The notes under the pieces were generated by a model. The model saw only the letters and a list, made by a program, of their open reading frames with translations, did no database searches and had not been told where the DNA came from. A stretch of DNA of 64,000 nt. It comes from Bulleidia sp. zg-1006 (GTDB taxonomy: Bacteria > Bacillota_I > Bacilli_A > Erysipelotrichales > Erysipelotrichaceae). Every line of letters begins with the position of its first letter. Position 1 is the stretch's first letter. This document shows, piece by piece, positions 25,074 through 32,770 of this stretch. Made by a program: the position numbers and the translations under genes. The DNA lies in NCBI RefSeq assembly GCF_016812035.1, contig NZ_CP069178.1, positions 1,302,001-1,366,000 on the forward strand, in the 5' to 3' direction.

Positions 25074-25886
25074 TTAAGCAAAGCTTCTATTTAAGCCATT
25101 TTTCCCCGTTTGATAATCAATCCAAACACCTTTTTGTATATTGAAACAGAACGCACAAAAATGAATGCCCATGCCACCATCTTCAATCGAACGAGCCTCC
25201 ATTAAAACACCCCTTGCCACCAATTCATTTCCCTCATATAAAGGGCGTACTCGATACAACACATGATGACCCGTTTTACGAATGTATGCTGCCACCTTAT
25301 TCTCATATGGCAACATCCCTTCCACATTTAACTGCCTTGTACCCGTAATCAAATTCAACTCATTCGCATTTTGCCCACTTAATTCATAAGCAATCAAATG
25401 ACAACGATTATACAAATACTTACCATCAATAAAATCATATTTAGAAATTCGCCAACCACTTGGCTTCACCATACCAATAGACTCCCTTTCCGCTTTTGGT
25501 AACGTTTCAGGTCCTAATAGCGCATAGCCCATTCTCGCTCTACCGAGTACATCCAAAGGCTGATAGACTTCAAAGGTTTTTTGCCGTAAATCTGCCTTTG
25601 AAAAATAAGGAATATTATGGTTTACCTCCACCACAGCTTTTCCCTCATATTTTGGTATTGAAATGATTGGTGCTGTTTCCACCGTTTCAATTTTTCCGGG
25701 CCAATATTGTGACACTAAAAAAGAAGTGAATAATACTGTCACTAAAAAACACTGCCGAAATTCCCGTTTCCATTTTCTTTTCCTTGGTTGCAAAATGATT
25801 TTCATCAACGCTACCAATAAGAAAAAACTGGAAATTGATAGACAAATGAAAGTTCCAATAAGAATTAAATCCACTTCTTTCCACAT
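25074..25886 (-). CDS. Membrane-anchored DNA/RNA non-specific endonuclease (EndA-like)
   Basis: The 270-residue protein has two N-terminal hydrophobic segments (about 7-31 and 46-60), then an EndA-type beta-beta-alpha metal nuclease: YNRCHLIAYELSG holds the catalytic His, and ELNLITGTRQLNVEGM holds the metal-binding Asn. Homologues in Streptococcus degrade incoming or extracellular DNA; comFA/comFC are encoded elsewhere in this window, so a role in DNA uptake or nutrition is plausible. The ATG at 25886 has no ribosome-binding site; instead TAGAAT ends exactly six bases before it, so the message may be leaderless. Confidence 0.85.
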   Translation of the reverse strand: MWKEVDLILIGTFICLSISSFFLLVALMKIILQPRKRKWKREFRQCFLVTVLFTSFLVSQYWPGKIETVETAPIISIPKYEGKAVVEVNHNIPYFSKADLRQKTFEVYQPLDVLGRARMGYALLGPETLPKAERESIGMVKPSGWRISKYDFIDGKYLYNRCHLIAYELSGQNANELNLITGTRQLNVEGMLPYENKVAAYIRKTGHHVLYRVRPLYEGNELVARGVLMEARSIEDGGMGIHFCAFCFNIQKGVWIDYQTGKNGLNRSFA

Positions 25887-25938
25887 AGCTCTATTCTATC
25901 ATTACCAATTTATCAGCCAAACCACAAAAAAGTGGATT

Positions 25939-26760
25939 TTACAATTCACCCACTAACTCACGCATATAAGCCGCAAAATCTTTCGCTATCTTTTTTCCTA
26001 CCTCATTAACTTCTTCATCCGATAAAGGTTGGTCTAAAATACCGGCTGCCATATTCGTACAAACCGAGAAACTCAATACCTTTAAACCACAATGCCCGGC
26101 AGTTAATGTTTCCGTTACTGTAGACATACCAACCGTATCCCCACCTAAAATACGAATGGCTCTAATTTCTGCCGGCGTCTCAAAATGAGGTCCTTGCATA
26201 AAGAAATAATTTCCTTCATGGAAAGTCAAATTTGAATGGCTCGCCACTTCCTTCGCTTTCTCTCTCAATTCAGGTGTATACAATTTTGAAACATCATAGA
26301 AACGAGGTCCAAACTCCTCTTCATTCAAGCCCTTCATCGGACTTTCAATACCAAAGAACAAATGATCCTTAATCATCATCACATCCCCCGGTTTATAGTC
26401 CAAGTTCACTGCCCCTGCCGCATTAGTCGTAATCAGAGTATGAATTCCCAATAGCTTCAATAGACGCACGGGAATAACTAATTCAGGAAAAGAAAAACCT
26501 TCATAAGAATGAAAACGCCCGGCCATACAGACCACTTTTTTGCCGTTTAATAGCCCAAAAATCAACTCTCCCTTATGCGCCGGATTGGTTGTTTGTAAAA
26601 AACCGGGAATATCCTTATACGAAATTGTGACTGTATTTTCTAATTGTGTTACCAAAGTTGCTAAACCGGAGCCTAAAATCAAAGCCATCTCCGGCACCAT
26701 ATCGGTTTTGGAATGGATGAAATCCAAGGCCTCTTGGAAATACGCTTTATTGTAAGACAT
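25939..26760 (-). CDS. punA: Purine nucleoside phosphorylase I
   Basis: The 273-residue enzyme has the trimeric PNP family features: LILGSGLATLV near the N-terminus, the phosphate-binding GRFHSYEGFS, NAAGAVNLDYKPGDVMMIKDH, the purine-pocket Glu in GPHFETPAE, and VGMSTVTETLTA. It cleaves purine nucleosides with phosphate in salvage. Its start overlaps the end of mtnN by 14 bases, so the two are translationally coupled and form a salvage pair. Confidence 0.96.
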   Translation of the reverse strand: MSYNKAYFQEALDFIHSKTDMVPEMALILGSGLATLVTQLENTVTISYKDIPGFLQTTNPAHKGELIFGLLNGKKVVCMAGRFHSYEGFSFPELVIPVRLLKLLGIHTLITTNAAGAVNLDYKPGDVMMIKDHLFFGIESPMKGLNEEEFGPRFYDVSKLYTPELREKAKEVASHSNLTFHEGNYFFMQGPHFETPAEIRAIRILGGDTVGMSTVTETLTAGHCGLKVLSFSVCTNMAAGILDQPLSDEEVNEVGKKIAKDFAAYMRELVGEL

Positions 26761-27439
26761 TCTGCCCTCCTAATTGACTAGCTATCTCTAAAACAAGTTC
26801 AGCACATTCTTTCGCTGCTTGCTCTTCAAATTGTTCATAGATGATTGAACCCTGTGCATCCGCTTGATCTGAAATGGCTCTAACAATCACAAATGGAACT
26901 TTATTTAAGTAACAAGTTTGGGCAATCGAAGCCCCTTCCATTTCTGCACATAATGGTTCAAAACGTTCCCATAAAGATTTTTTTACCTCATTTTCGCAAA
27001 TGAATTGATCCCCCGAAACAATTGGTCCAAGGCGTAAACTCTTAACCTTTTGTACCAAATGAATGAGTGCTCTATCCGCTTCAAACCATAAGGGAAGTTG
27101 GGGAAGCTGACCTTGTTTATAACCAAAGTTTGTTACATTCACATCATGATGAGCTACTTTTGAACTGACAACCATGTCGCCCACCTTTAAGTCAGGATGA
27201 ATACCACCGGCAATACCTGTATTCAATACCGCATCCACCGCAAAACGATCCAGCATGATTTGGGTACCAATCGCCGCATTTACTTTACCAATACCACACT
27301 TCATAACCACGACTTCTTGATTGCCAATCTTACCTGTGTAAATCTTAAAGTGACCTATTTCATACTCTCGCAAAGAAACACAATTTTGTAAGATGGTTTG
27401 AACCTCCACATCCATTGCTCCAATGATTCCTAGTTTCAT
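26747..27439 (-). CDS. mtnN: 5'-methylthioadenosine/S-adenosylhomocysteine nucleosidase
   Basis: The 230-residue protein carries the MtnN signatures: MKLGIIGAMDVEVQ at the N-terminus, GIGKVNAAIGTQ, the phosphorylase-fold NTGIAGGIHPDLKVGDMV, CAEMEGASIAQ (nucleoside-binding Glu residues) and AISDQAD with the catalytic Asp. It removes inhibitory MTA and SAH and feeds adenine and methylthioribose into salvage, which fits the neighbouring punA and the methionine importer elsewhere in the window. ATG 27439 follows ATAGGAGAGTGT. Confidence 0.96.
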   Translation of the reverse strand: MKLGIIGAMDVEVQTILQNCVSLREYEIGHFKIYTGKIGNQEVVVMKCGIGKVNAAIGTQIMLDRFAVDAVLNTGIAGGIHPDLKVGDMVVSSKVAHHDVNVTNFGYKQGQLPQLPLWFEADRALIHLVQKVKSLRLGPIVSGDQFICENEVKKSLWERFEPLCAEMEGASIAQTCYLNKVPFVIVRAISDQADAQGSIIYEQFEEQAAKECAELVLEIASQLGGQNVLQ

Positions 27440-27447
27440 ACACTCTC

Positions 27448-27625
27448 CTATTTTTAAAGAATTTCCTTTTTAGCTTTTCAAGCAAAGCTAAACCGGATTG
27501 CTCATAATGATTTAAATCCTCTTCCCTTTCTTCGTATTACTGAAAAAATTCTTCAATATCCTCATTTCTTAATGTTTGAAAATCACTGGTATCGTTGACC
27601 AATCTTCTTTATTTAATCTTTTTCG
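27448..27625 (-). pseudogene. Small decayed reading frame between hydrogenase and mtnN
   Basis: Minus-strand reading from ATG 27,625 (MRKRLNKEDW) shifts frame into DTSDFQTLRNEDIEEFFQ, meets a TAA, and resumes as EREEDLNHYEQSGLALLEKL before merging into the mtnN leader. The pieces are protein-like and acidic/coiled. I do not recognise the family. One shift and one stop within 60 codons indicate a dead gene, or chance. Confidence 0.35.
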
Positions 27626-27632
27626 CATAAAC

Positions 27633-29084
27633 CTATTTTTTTGCTTCTAAAGCTTGTTTCTTCAGGTTAGCGACAGAAGTTGGACAGGTTTCAGGTGTAC
27701 AAGCTCCATTCGGTCCTAAATCACTTGAACGATCCACATAACTTTCTGTATGTAATAAATGATGCGCTTTTTCACTCATTGGTGCTGTAAAGAATTCATC
27801 GTAAATCTTTTGGATTTCCGGGTTATCTTGTGCTGCTTTAATCACCACTTCCCCATCTCGCTTGTATAAAGAATCAATTCGTGCTTGTTTCGCAGCCATC
27901 ACCTTTGGCATCTTCACTCTTGGCATACCGCCACCGCCAATACAACCACCGGGACAAGCCATCACCTCAATAAAGTCGTAATGCTTACCTGATTCTTTCA
28001 TTTCCAAGTAAAATTTACGAAAGTTTCCTGTTCCTGAAATCGCTGCTACGTGTAATGTACGATCACCAATTTGTACATCCGCTTCCTTTACCCCTTTTAA
28101 ACCACGAATTTCTTCAAATGGGATTAGTGTTAAAGGGGCATTTTCATTAGTCATAAACTTATAAGCCGAACGCATAGCCGCTTCCATAACACCACCTGTG
28201 TTACCAAAGATAATACCACCACCGGAGGCTTCTCCCATTAAATAATCAAACTTACCTTCTTCTAAATTTACGAAATCCATTTCTTCTTCGCGAATCCACT
28301 TCGCCAATTCACGCACTGTAATACATAAATCACCATCTCTTAATGGATCAATATTCCAATAATGTGCTGAACCATTCATTTCCGGGCGACGAATTTCCGC
28401 TTTCTTAGCCGTACATGGGGTCACACAAACCGTTACCATTTGACTTGGATTGATTTGGTGCTTTTCCGCAAAATAAGTCTTTTGAGCAGCCGCCTCCATT
28501 AAAATAGGACTTTTTGCTGAAGATAAATGAGGAATCAATTCTGGATAAAATGTTTCCGCAAACTTCACCCACGCCGGACAACAACTAGTAAATTGAGGTA
28601 AAGCCTTATCACCACCGGTTAGACGGTCAATCAACTCCGAAGCTTCTTCCATAATGGTCATGTCCGCCCCAAAGTTGGTGTCTAAGACATAATCTGCCCC
28701 CAATCGGCGAAGCGCTGTAACGACCTTTCCTTCCACGAAAGAACCATATTCCATGCCAAATTCTTCACCCACACCAACACGAACTGCAGGTGCCGTTTGA
28801 AAGACAACCACTTTTTCTGAATCCGCAATAGCGTTCTTTACTTCCGCAAGCTCAGAGCGTTCATTAATGCAATCAAATGGACAAGCCACCGCACATTGCC
28901 CACAGTTGATACAAATTGGCTTATCCCCATTCGTTGTTAAATCGTAGTAATCCATAACACCAGCATCGTTAGCACATGCTCTTCGACACAAAGTACAATT
29001 CTTACATTTGTCCAAATCTTGAACTAAAGAAATATTATCCAAGGCAATGGGCACACGTTTGTCTAAATTTTGGTATTGACTCAT
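27633..29084 (-). CDS. hydA: [FeFe]-hydrogenase, monomeric type
   Basis: The 483-residue protein has an N-terminal 2x[4Fe-4S] ferredoxin domain (CKNCTLCRRAC and CINCGQCAVACPF) and the H-cluster domain with all three signatures: L1 FTSCCPAWVKF, L2 VTPCTAKKAEIRRPE, L3 ACPGGCIGGGG. It couples ferredoxin oxidation to H2 production, or the reverse, in a fermenting anaerobe. The maturases HydE, HydF and HydG are not in this window. ATG 29084 follows TAGAGGAGGAAAACA. It reads alone, with about 190 bases of degenerate sequence behind it. Confidence 0.95.
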   Translation of the reverse strand: MSQYQNLDKRVPIALDNISLVQDLDKCKNCTLCRRACANDAGVMDYYDLTTNGDKPICINCGQCAVACPFDCINERSELAEVKNAIADSEKVVVFQTAPAVRVGVGEEFGMEYGSFVEGKVVTALRRLGADYVLDTNFGADMTIMEEASELIDRLTGGDKALPQFTSCCPAWVKFAETFYPELIPHLSSAKSPILMEAAAQKTYFAEKHQINPSQMVTVCVTPCTAKKAEIRRPEMNGSAHYWNIDPLRDGDLCITVRELAKWIREEEMDFVNLEEGKFDYLMGEASGGGIIFGNTGGVMEAAMRSAYKFMTNENAPLTLIPFEEIRGLKGVKEADVQIGDRTLHVAAISGTGNFRKFYLEMKESGKHYDFIEVMACPGGCIGGGGMPRVKMPKVMAAKQARIDSLYKRDGEVVIKAAQDNPEIQKIYDEFFTAPMSEKAHHLLHTESYVDRSSDLGPNGACTPETCPTSVANLKKQALEAKK

Positions 29085-29110
29085 TGTTTTCCTCCTCTAA
29101 AAACAGTAAG

Positions 29111-29692
29111 TTACATCTTTATCATAGCATTAGATAGGTCCAGACTAAAAGAACCATTTGGTTGATTAAAGTTTTCATGACTTGCCCAAAGTGTCAACTT
29201 TCCTTGGCACTTATCTACTATGTACTGAAAAGTGACATACTTCGATTCTTCATCTAAGCTTCTTAATGGTTCATCCAATAAAACCAAATCATAAGGAACT
29301 AAGAAAGCTCTAATAATCGCTACTCTTCTTCGCATCCCTCCCGATAGCTTTGTGACAGGCTCATCAATCCATGCCTCTAAACCAAGTTGGCTTAATTCTT
29401 TTTCAATGATGATTCGAGCTTTTTCTCTTGGCTCATGCATCACCATCCATAAATTCACAAAAACAGATACGTTCATTGCCAAACAATCTTCTTGAAAAAC
29501 CATGGTTTTATGTTGTACTTGTTCGATTTCCCCTTGATAGGTTTCTAAACCGGCTAATATTCTTAATAAAGTTGTCTTCCCACAACCGTTTTTCCCTTTA
29601 ATCCAATAAAGACTTCCCTTTTGAAACTCATAATCAAAGGAATGAAAAACCACGTGGTCACCATAAGCTTTCGATAACTTCTTTATCTTCAT
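29111..29692 (-). CDS. ABC transporter ATP-binding protein (SsuB/TauB-like)
   Basis: The 193-residue ATPase has Walker A KGKNGCGKTTLLR, signature KLSGGMRRRVAIIRAFL and Walker B LVLLDEPLRSLD; the switch His is in LWASHENFN. It is a short ATPase without extra C-terminal domain. ATG 29692 follows GGGAGGTTTTACG and overlaps the permease stop (ATGA). It energises the permease and binding protein encoded upstream; the substrate class is sulfonate/nitrate/thiamine-precursor-like. Confidence 0.9.
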   Translation of the reverse strand: MKIKKLSKAYGDHVVFHSFDYEFQKGSLYWIKGKNGCGKTTLLRILAGLETYQGEIEQVQHKTMVFQEDCLAMNVSVFVNLWMVMHEPREKARIIIEKELSQLGLEAWIDEPVTKLSGGMRRRVAIIRAFLVPYDLVLLDEPLRSLDEESKYVTFQYIVDKCQGKLTLWASHENFNQPNGSFSLDLSNAMIKM

Positions 29693-30441
29693 CGTAAAAC
29701 CTCCCAAACCACTTGAAGAACAGCTTTTTGAACAAGGTATTCCATAGCACTACTTAAAATAATAATCAATAACGTCCAAGCAAATAAAGAAGTTGTGTCT
29801 AAAAAAACCTTCGCTTCATGTAATTCACTACCAATCGCTAAATTCGGTAAGCCAATGACTTCAGCCGCAATACCTGCTTTCCAACAAAAACCAATGGATA
29901 ATGAACAAGCCGTCTCAAAATACGGCAAGATTTGTGCTAGGGTGATGTAACGGAATTTCTTCTTTTTTGAAATATGAAAAAAAACGCTCATTTCTTCTAA
30001 GAACACATCTTGCTTTTCCAGTGCTTTTAAAAGCTGGTCATAGAAAATCGGTAATCCCATTAAAAAGGAAATCACAAAGGCTAATTCACCGGCTCTAACC
30101 CATATCAACACTAATATCACAAAACTGGCAACGGGAATAGATTTCATAGTGTAAAAGATAGGTGTCGCTAATTGCTGAAACCAAGTCCATTGATGCGAAA
30201 AATAAGCGCATAAAATGCCTAAAAACATAGCCAATAAAAACCCGAGCATCACTCGAAGCAAGGATAGACCAATGAGCAACCAACTACGACCATCTTGCAA
30301 TAAAAAGAATAGCTTTTGTGCCACCACAAAAGGAGATACCAACAGTATCTCCTGATTGAGTAAACGAGCCCCTATTTCCCATAGCAATAGCCAAAATAGA
30401 ATAGCCCACCATTTCCATTTCTTCTTACTTTTGTGCCCCAT
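29689..30441 (-). CDS. ABC transporter permease (SsuC/TauC-like)
   Basis: The permease has about 250 residues and six membrane segments, with a degenerate EAA loop around SVFFHISKKKKFRYITLAQIL. The start ATG 30441 (MGHKSKKKWKWW) is preferred to two upstream in-frame ATG codons because GGGAGATGATTTCTATT precedes it. It overlaps the binding-protein stop by 17 bases and the ATPase start by 4, so the three genes form one operon. The family moves taurine, nitrate, bicarbonate or HMP-type substrates; which one cannot be told. Confidence 0.88.
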   Translation of the reverse strand: MGHKSKKKWKWWAILFWLLLWEIGARLLNQEILLVSPFVVAQKLFFLLQDGRSWLLIGLSLLRVMLGFLLAMFLGILCAYFSHQWTWFQQLATPIFYTMKSIPVASFVILVLIWVRAGELAFVISFLMGLPIFYDQLLKALEKQDVFLEEMSVFFHISKKKKFRYITLAQILPYFETACSLSIGFCWKAGIAAEVIGLPNLAIGSELHEAKVFLDTTSLFAWTLLIIILSSAMEYLVQKAVLQVVWEVLR

Positions 30442-31384
30442 AATAGAAATCATCTCCCGGCAAAGCACCACCAATTGCTTTTGGATTTTGACGATTTAAA
30501 ATATCCAGATAGTTCGCTAATTGTGTCTTTAACGCATTGCCTTGCACAAGTGTAATAGGACAATTCAGCAAAGCCTTCTTCGCAATTGATTCTTTTACAA
30601 TGTCGTATTGACCAATAAGCTTGGCCGCTTCCTCCCCATGGCTGTTCACAAACGAAACGGATTTTTCATACTTCATCAAGAAATCCTTCACAGTATCAGG
30701 ATATTTTTCCACAAATTCCTTACGAGCAATCACAACTCCTGTTACCAAAGGACTACCTGTTATCTTCTCCCATTCCTTATTTAAATCCAAAGCGACATGA
30801 ATTTTTGGATTCTTTGTACTTACTACACTCACGAATGGTTCTGGCAATAAGGCTATTCCCTTTGAATCCCTCGCTAAAGCTTGCACCACTTCCGCATGTT
30901 CACTCTTCCACTCAATACGAACATCTCGAATACCATTCTTTTCTAAAAGATAGCGCAAACTGTACTCCGGGGTTGCTCCCTTTCCACTTGCATAAATAGT
31001 CTTCCCCTTTAAATCCGAAAGTTGTTTCAACTGATTTCCGGTTTCTACTAGATATAAAACACCTAAGGTATTGATTCCTAACACTTTGACCGATTTCTTT
31101 GTGTTGTTATAAAGAACCGAAGATAAATTAGCTGGTACAGTCGCAATATCTACTTCCCCTTTCGCAATTAAAGGTGTTACCTCATCCACTGAAGACACTA
31201 TCTTAAATTGGTATTTTTTCTCTTGCTCACTATCCTTCATGAATTTCACAAGTCCCATGGAAGTTGGCCCTTTTAAACTCACAACCTTCACATTTTCTTT
31301 TTGAACTTCCAGCTTGGAAACAGTACAAGCAACTGAGGATAACGCTAATAAGGACGTTACAATGATTTTCTTAAAACGATTCAT
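30425..31384 (-). CDS. ABC transporter substrate-binding lipoprotein (NMT1/SsuA-like)
   Basis: Starting at ATG 31384 behind GGAAGGATAT, the 319-residue protein has a lipoprotein signal (MNRFKKIIVTSLLALSSVA then Cys) and a periplasmic-binding fold: LKGPTSMGLVKFMKD, DIATVPANLSSVLYN and LSDLKGKTIYASGKG resemble NMT1/THI5-like and SsuA-like proteins. It presents a small ligand to the permease encoded next. A transcription signal is expected in the 50 bases shared with the divergent carboxypeptidase gene. Confidence 0.88.
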   Translation of the reverse strand: MNRFKKIIVTSLLALSSVACTVSKLEVQKENVKVVSLKGPTSMGLVKFMKDSEQEKKYQFKIVSSVDEVTPLIAKGEVDIATVPANLSSVLYNNTKKSVKVLGINTLGVLYLVETGNQLKQLSDLKGKTIYASGKGATPEYSLRYLLEKNGIRDVRIEWKSEHAEVVQALARDSKGIALLPEPFVSVVSTKNPKIHVALDLNKEWEKITGSPLVTGVVIARKEFVEKYPDTVKDFLMKYEKSVSFVNSHGEEAAKLIGQYDIVKESIAKKALLNCPITLVQGNALKTQLANYLDILNRQNPKAIGGALPGDDFYYGAQK

Positions 31385-31461
31385 ATATCCTTCCTTCCAT
31401 AGTGAAATCATATCACAAAAATCTTAGACCTATTGTTCTACTTTTCTGTTAAAATGGACTC

Positions 31462-32412
31462 ATGTTTGAAACCTTATTGAAACTAAGCCTATCCACCATT
31501 CTATCCTTTTCTCTTGTTTCCTACCCTAAAAAAATTGGTCTATTTCATGGTACTCAAAGCAGTCATTACCTTTTAATGGATTTAAATAATGACGAAATTC
31601 TGGAAAAGAAAAAGGGAAGTGAGAAAATCTATCCTGCCTCTTTGACTAAAATGATGGTGGTCTATGTGGCTTTAAATCATATTCAAGATAATCAAAAAAC
31701 AGCCGTTATTTCACCAAAGCTATTAAATAAATTAAGTTCGCAAGGAGCCGCTACTTCAAAATACCCCGTGAACACTCCCATTACTTATGAAGACTTGTTG
31801 TATGGTATCGCCTTACCATCAGGGGCTGACTGTTCTGTTACTTTGGCACATGCTTTATTTCATAATAGTAATGGCTTTGTGAAAGAGATGAATTCCACTG
31901 CTAAAAAGCTTGGTATGAATCACAGCCATTTTGATAATGTGACCGGCTTACATAGTCCAAATCACTACACCACCTTAAAGGATTTAAGTATTTTCTTAAA
32001 AGTGGCTCTTAAAAATGCAAACTTTCAAAAATATTTTTCTGCCATGACTTACAAATCCAAGGTCGGTATTACTTTATACCACACTCTTTATCGAAATATA
32101 CAAAAAACCGGCTTACGGCTACCTGGTTATCAAGGTTCTAAAACCGGCTATACCGCTCAAGCCGGGCATTGTTTAGCCCTTTGGTTCCAACAAGGTGGTC
32201 ATCGTTATCTTTACTTAGCCTCTGGAGGTCCAGGAGGTATCTATATCAGTAGCCATCTAAGCGATGCTCATCTGATTGTAACTCGTCTGGCAAGAGCTAA
32301 AAAAGAAACTTTAGGACCATTCATCTTTCTTGGCAATGCCCCTCAAGATCCTTTTTTCTTATATTGTCAAATCAAAAACAGAGTTGACCATTTGTTTCAA
32401 AAGGGTCATTAA
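31462..32412 (+). CDS. D-alanyl-D-alanine carboxypeptidase (PBP5 family)
   Basis: The 316-residue protein has a signal-like N-terminus and the penicillin-binding motifs SLTK (Ser60-Lys63) and KTG (227-229). The middle motif reads SGA (120-122) instead of the usual SGN, a substitution seen in part of the family. It trims the terminal D-Ala of peptidoglycan stem peptides at the membrane surface. No C-terminal amphipathic anchor of usual length follows the catalytic domain. The ATG has no ribosome-binding site; TAAAAT ends six bases upstream, suggesting leaderless translation. Confidence 0.9.
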   Translation: MFETLLKLSLSTILSFSLVSYPKKIGLFHGTQSSHYLLMDLNNDEILEKKKGSEKIYPASLTKMMVVYVALNHIQDNQKTAVISPKLLNKLSSQGAATSKYPVNTPITYEDLLYGIALPSGADCSVTLAHALFHNSNGFVKEMNSTAKKLGMNHSHFDNVTGLHSPNHYTTLKDLSIFLKVALKNANFQKYFSAMTYKSKVGITLYHTLYRNIQKTGLRLPGYQGSKTGYTAQAGHCLALWFQQGGHRYLYLASGGPGGIYISSHLSDAHLIVTRLARAKKETLGPFIFLGNAPQDPFFLYCQIKNRVDHLFQKGH

Positions 32413-32427
32413 ACTCTGCTTTTTATG

Positions 32428-32464
32428 TAAGAAATCATTAGACCACGTCCAATGATTTCTTATA
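32428..32464. terminator. Long hairpin between convergent genes
   Basis: AAGAAATCATT and AATGATTTCTT form an 11-bp stem around a 12-base loop, between the carboxypeptidase and glutaredoxin 3' ends. T-runs are poor on both sides, so termination strength is uncertain. The glutaredoxin stop lies in the stem. Confidence 0.55.
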
Positions 32465-32735
32465 AGGCCACCTCAAAAACACGACGAACATTCTCTTTAC
32501 ATGCCTCATAACTTTCAAACAACTTTCCTTCATAGATCTTTTCTTGCCCAATCCACATACAAGGAACCGCATGGTAATCATAAGCTTCAATGATTTCCGG
32601 ATGTTCATTCTCTTCAATCATTTCTATCTCAAGATTTTGATAGCGAGGATTTTCCTGTTTCAATTCCTCAATAACACGGTTAGCTTGTTTGCAATAAGGG
32701 CAATCCTTTAAATGGAAATAAGTAATCTTTTTCAT
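32460..32735 (-). CDS. Glutaredoxin-like protein
   Basis: The 91-residue protein has the thioredoxin-fold redox motif CPYC at about residues 12-15 and the cis-Pro loop HAVPCMWIG, which in glutaredoxins contacts glutathione or other thiols. It should reduce disulfides or mixed disulfides in the cytosol; the partner is unknown, since many such anaerobes lack glutathione. There is no clear ribosome-binding site; TATCAT lies six bases before the ATG, so leaderless translation is possible but weaker here. Confidence 0.85.
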   Translation of the reverse strand: MKKITYFHLKDCPYCKQANRVIEELKQENPRYQNLEIEMIEENEHPEIIEAYDYHAVPCMWIGQEKIYEGKLFESYEACKENVRRVFEVAL

Positions 32736-32770
32736 ATTTTCATGATACTCACTTTTCTAAAATGAACCAT

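Noticed and set aside
30441-30474. Upstream in-frame starts of the ABC permease
   Set aside because: They lie deep in the binding-protein gene and have poorer ribosome-binding sites than ATG 30,441.
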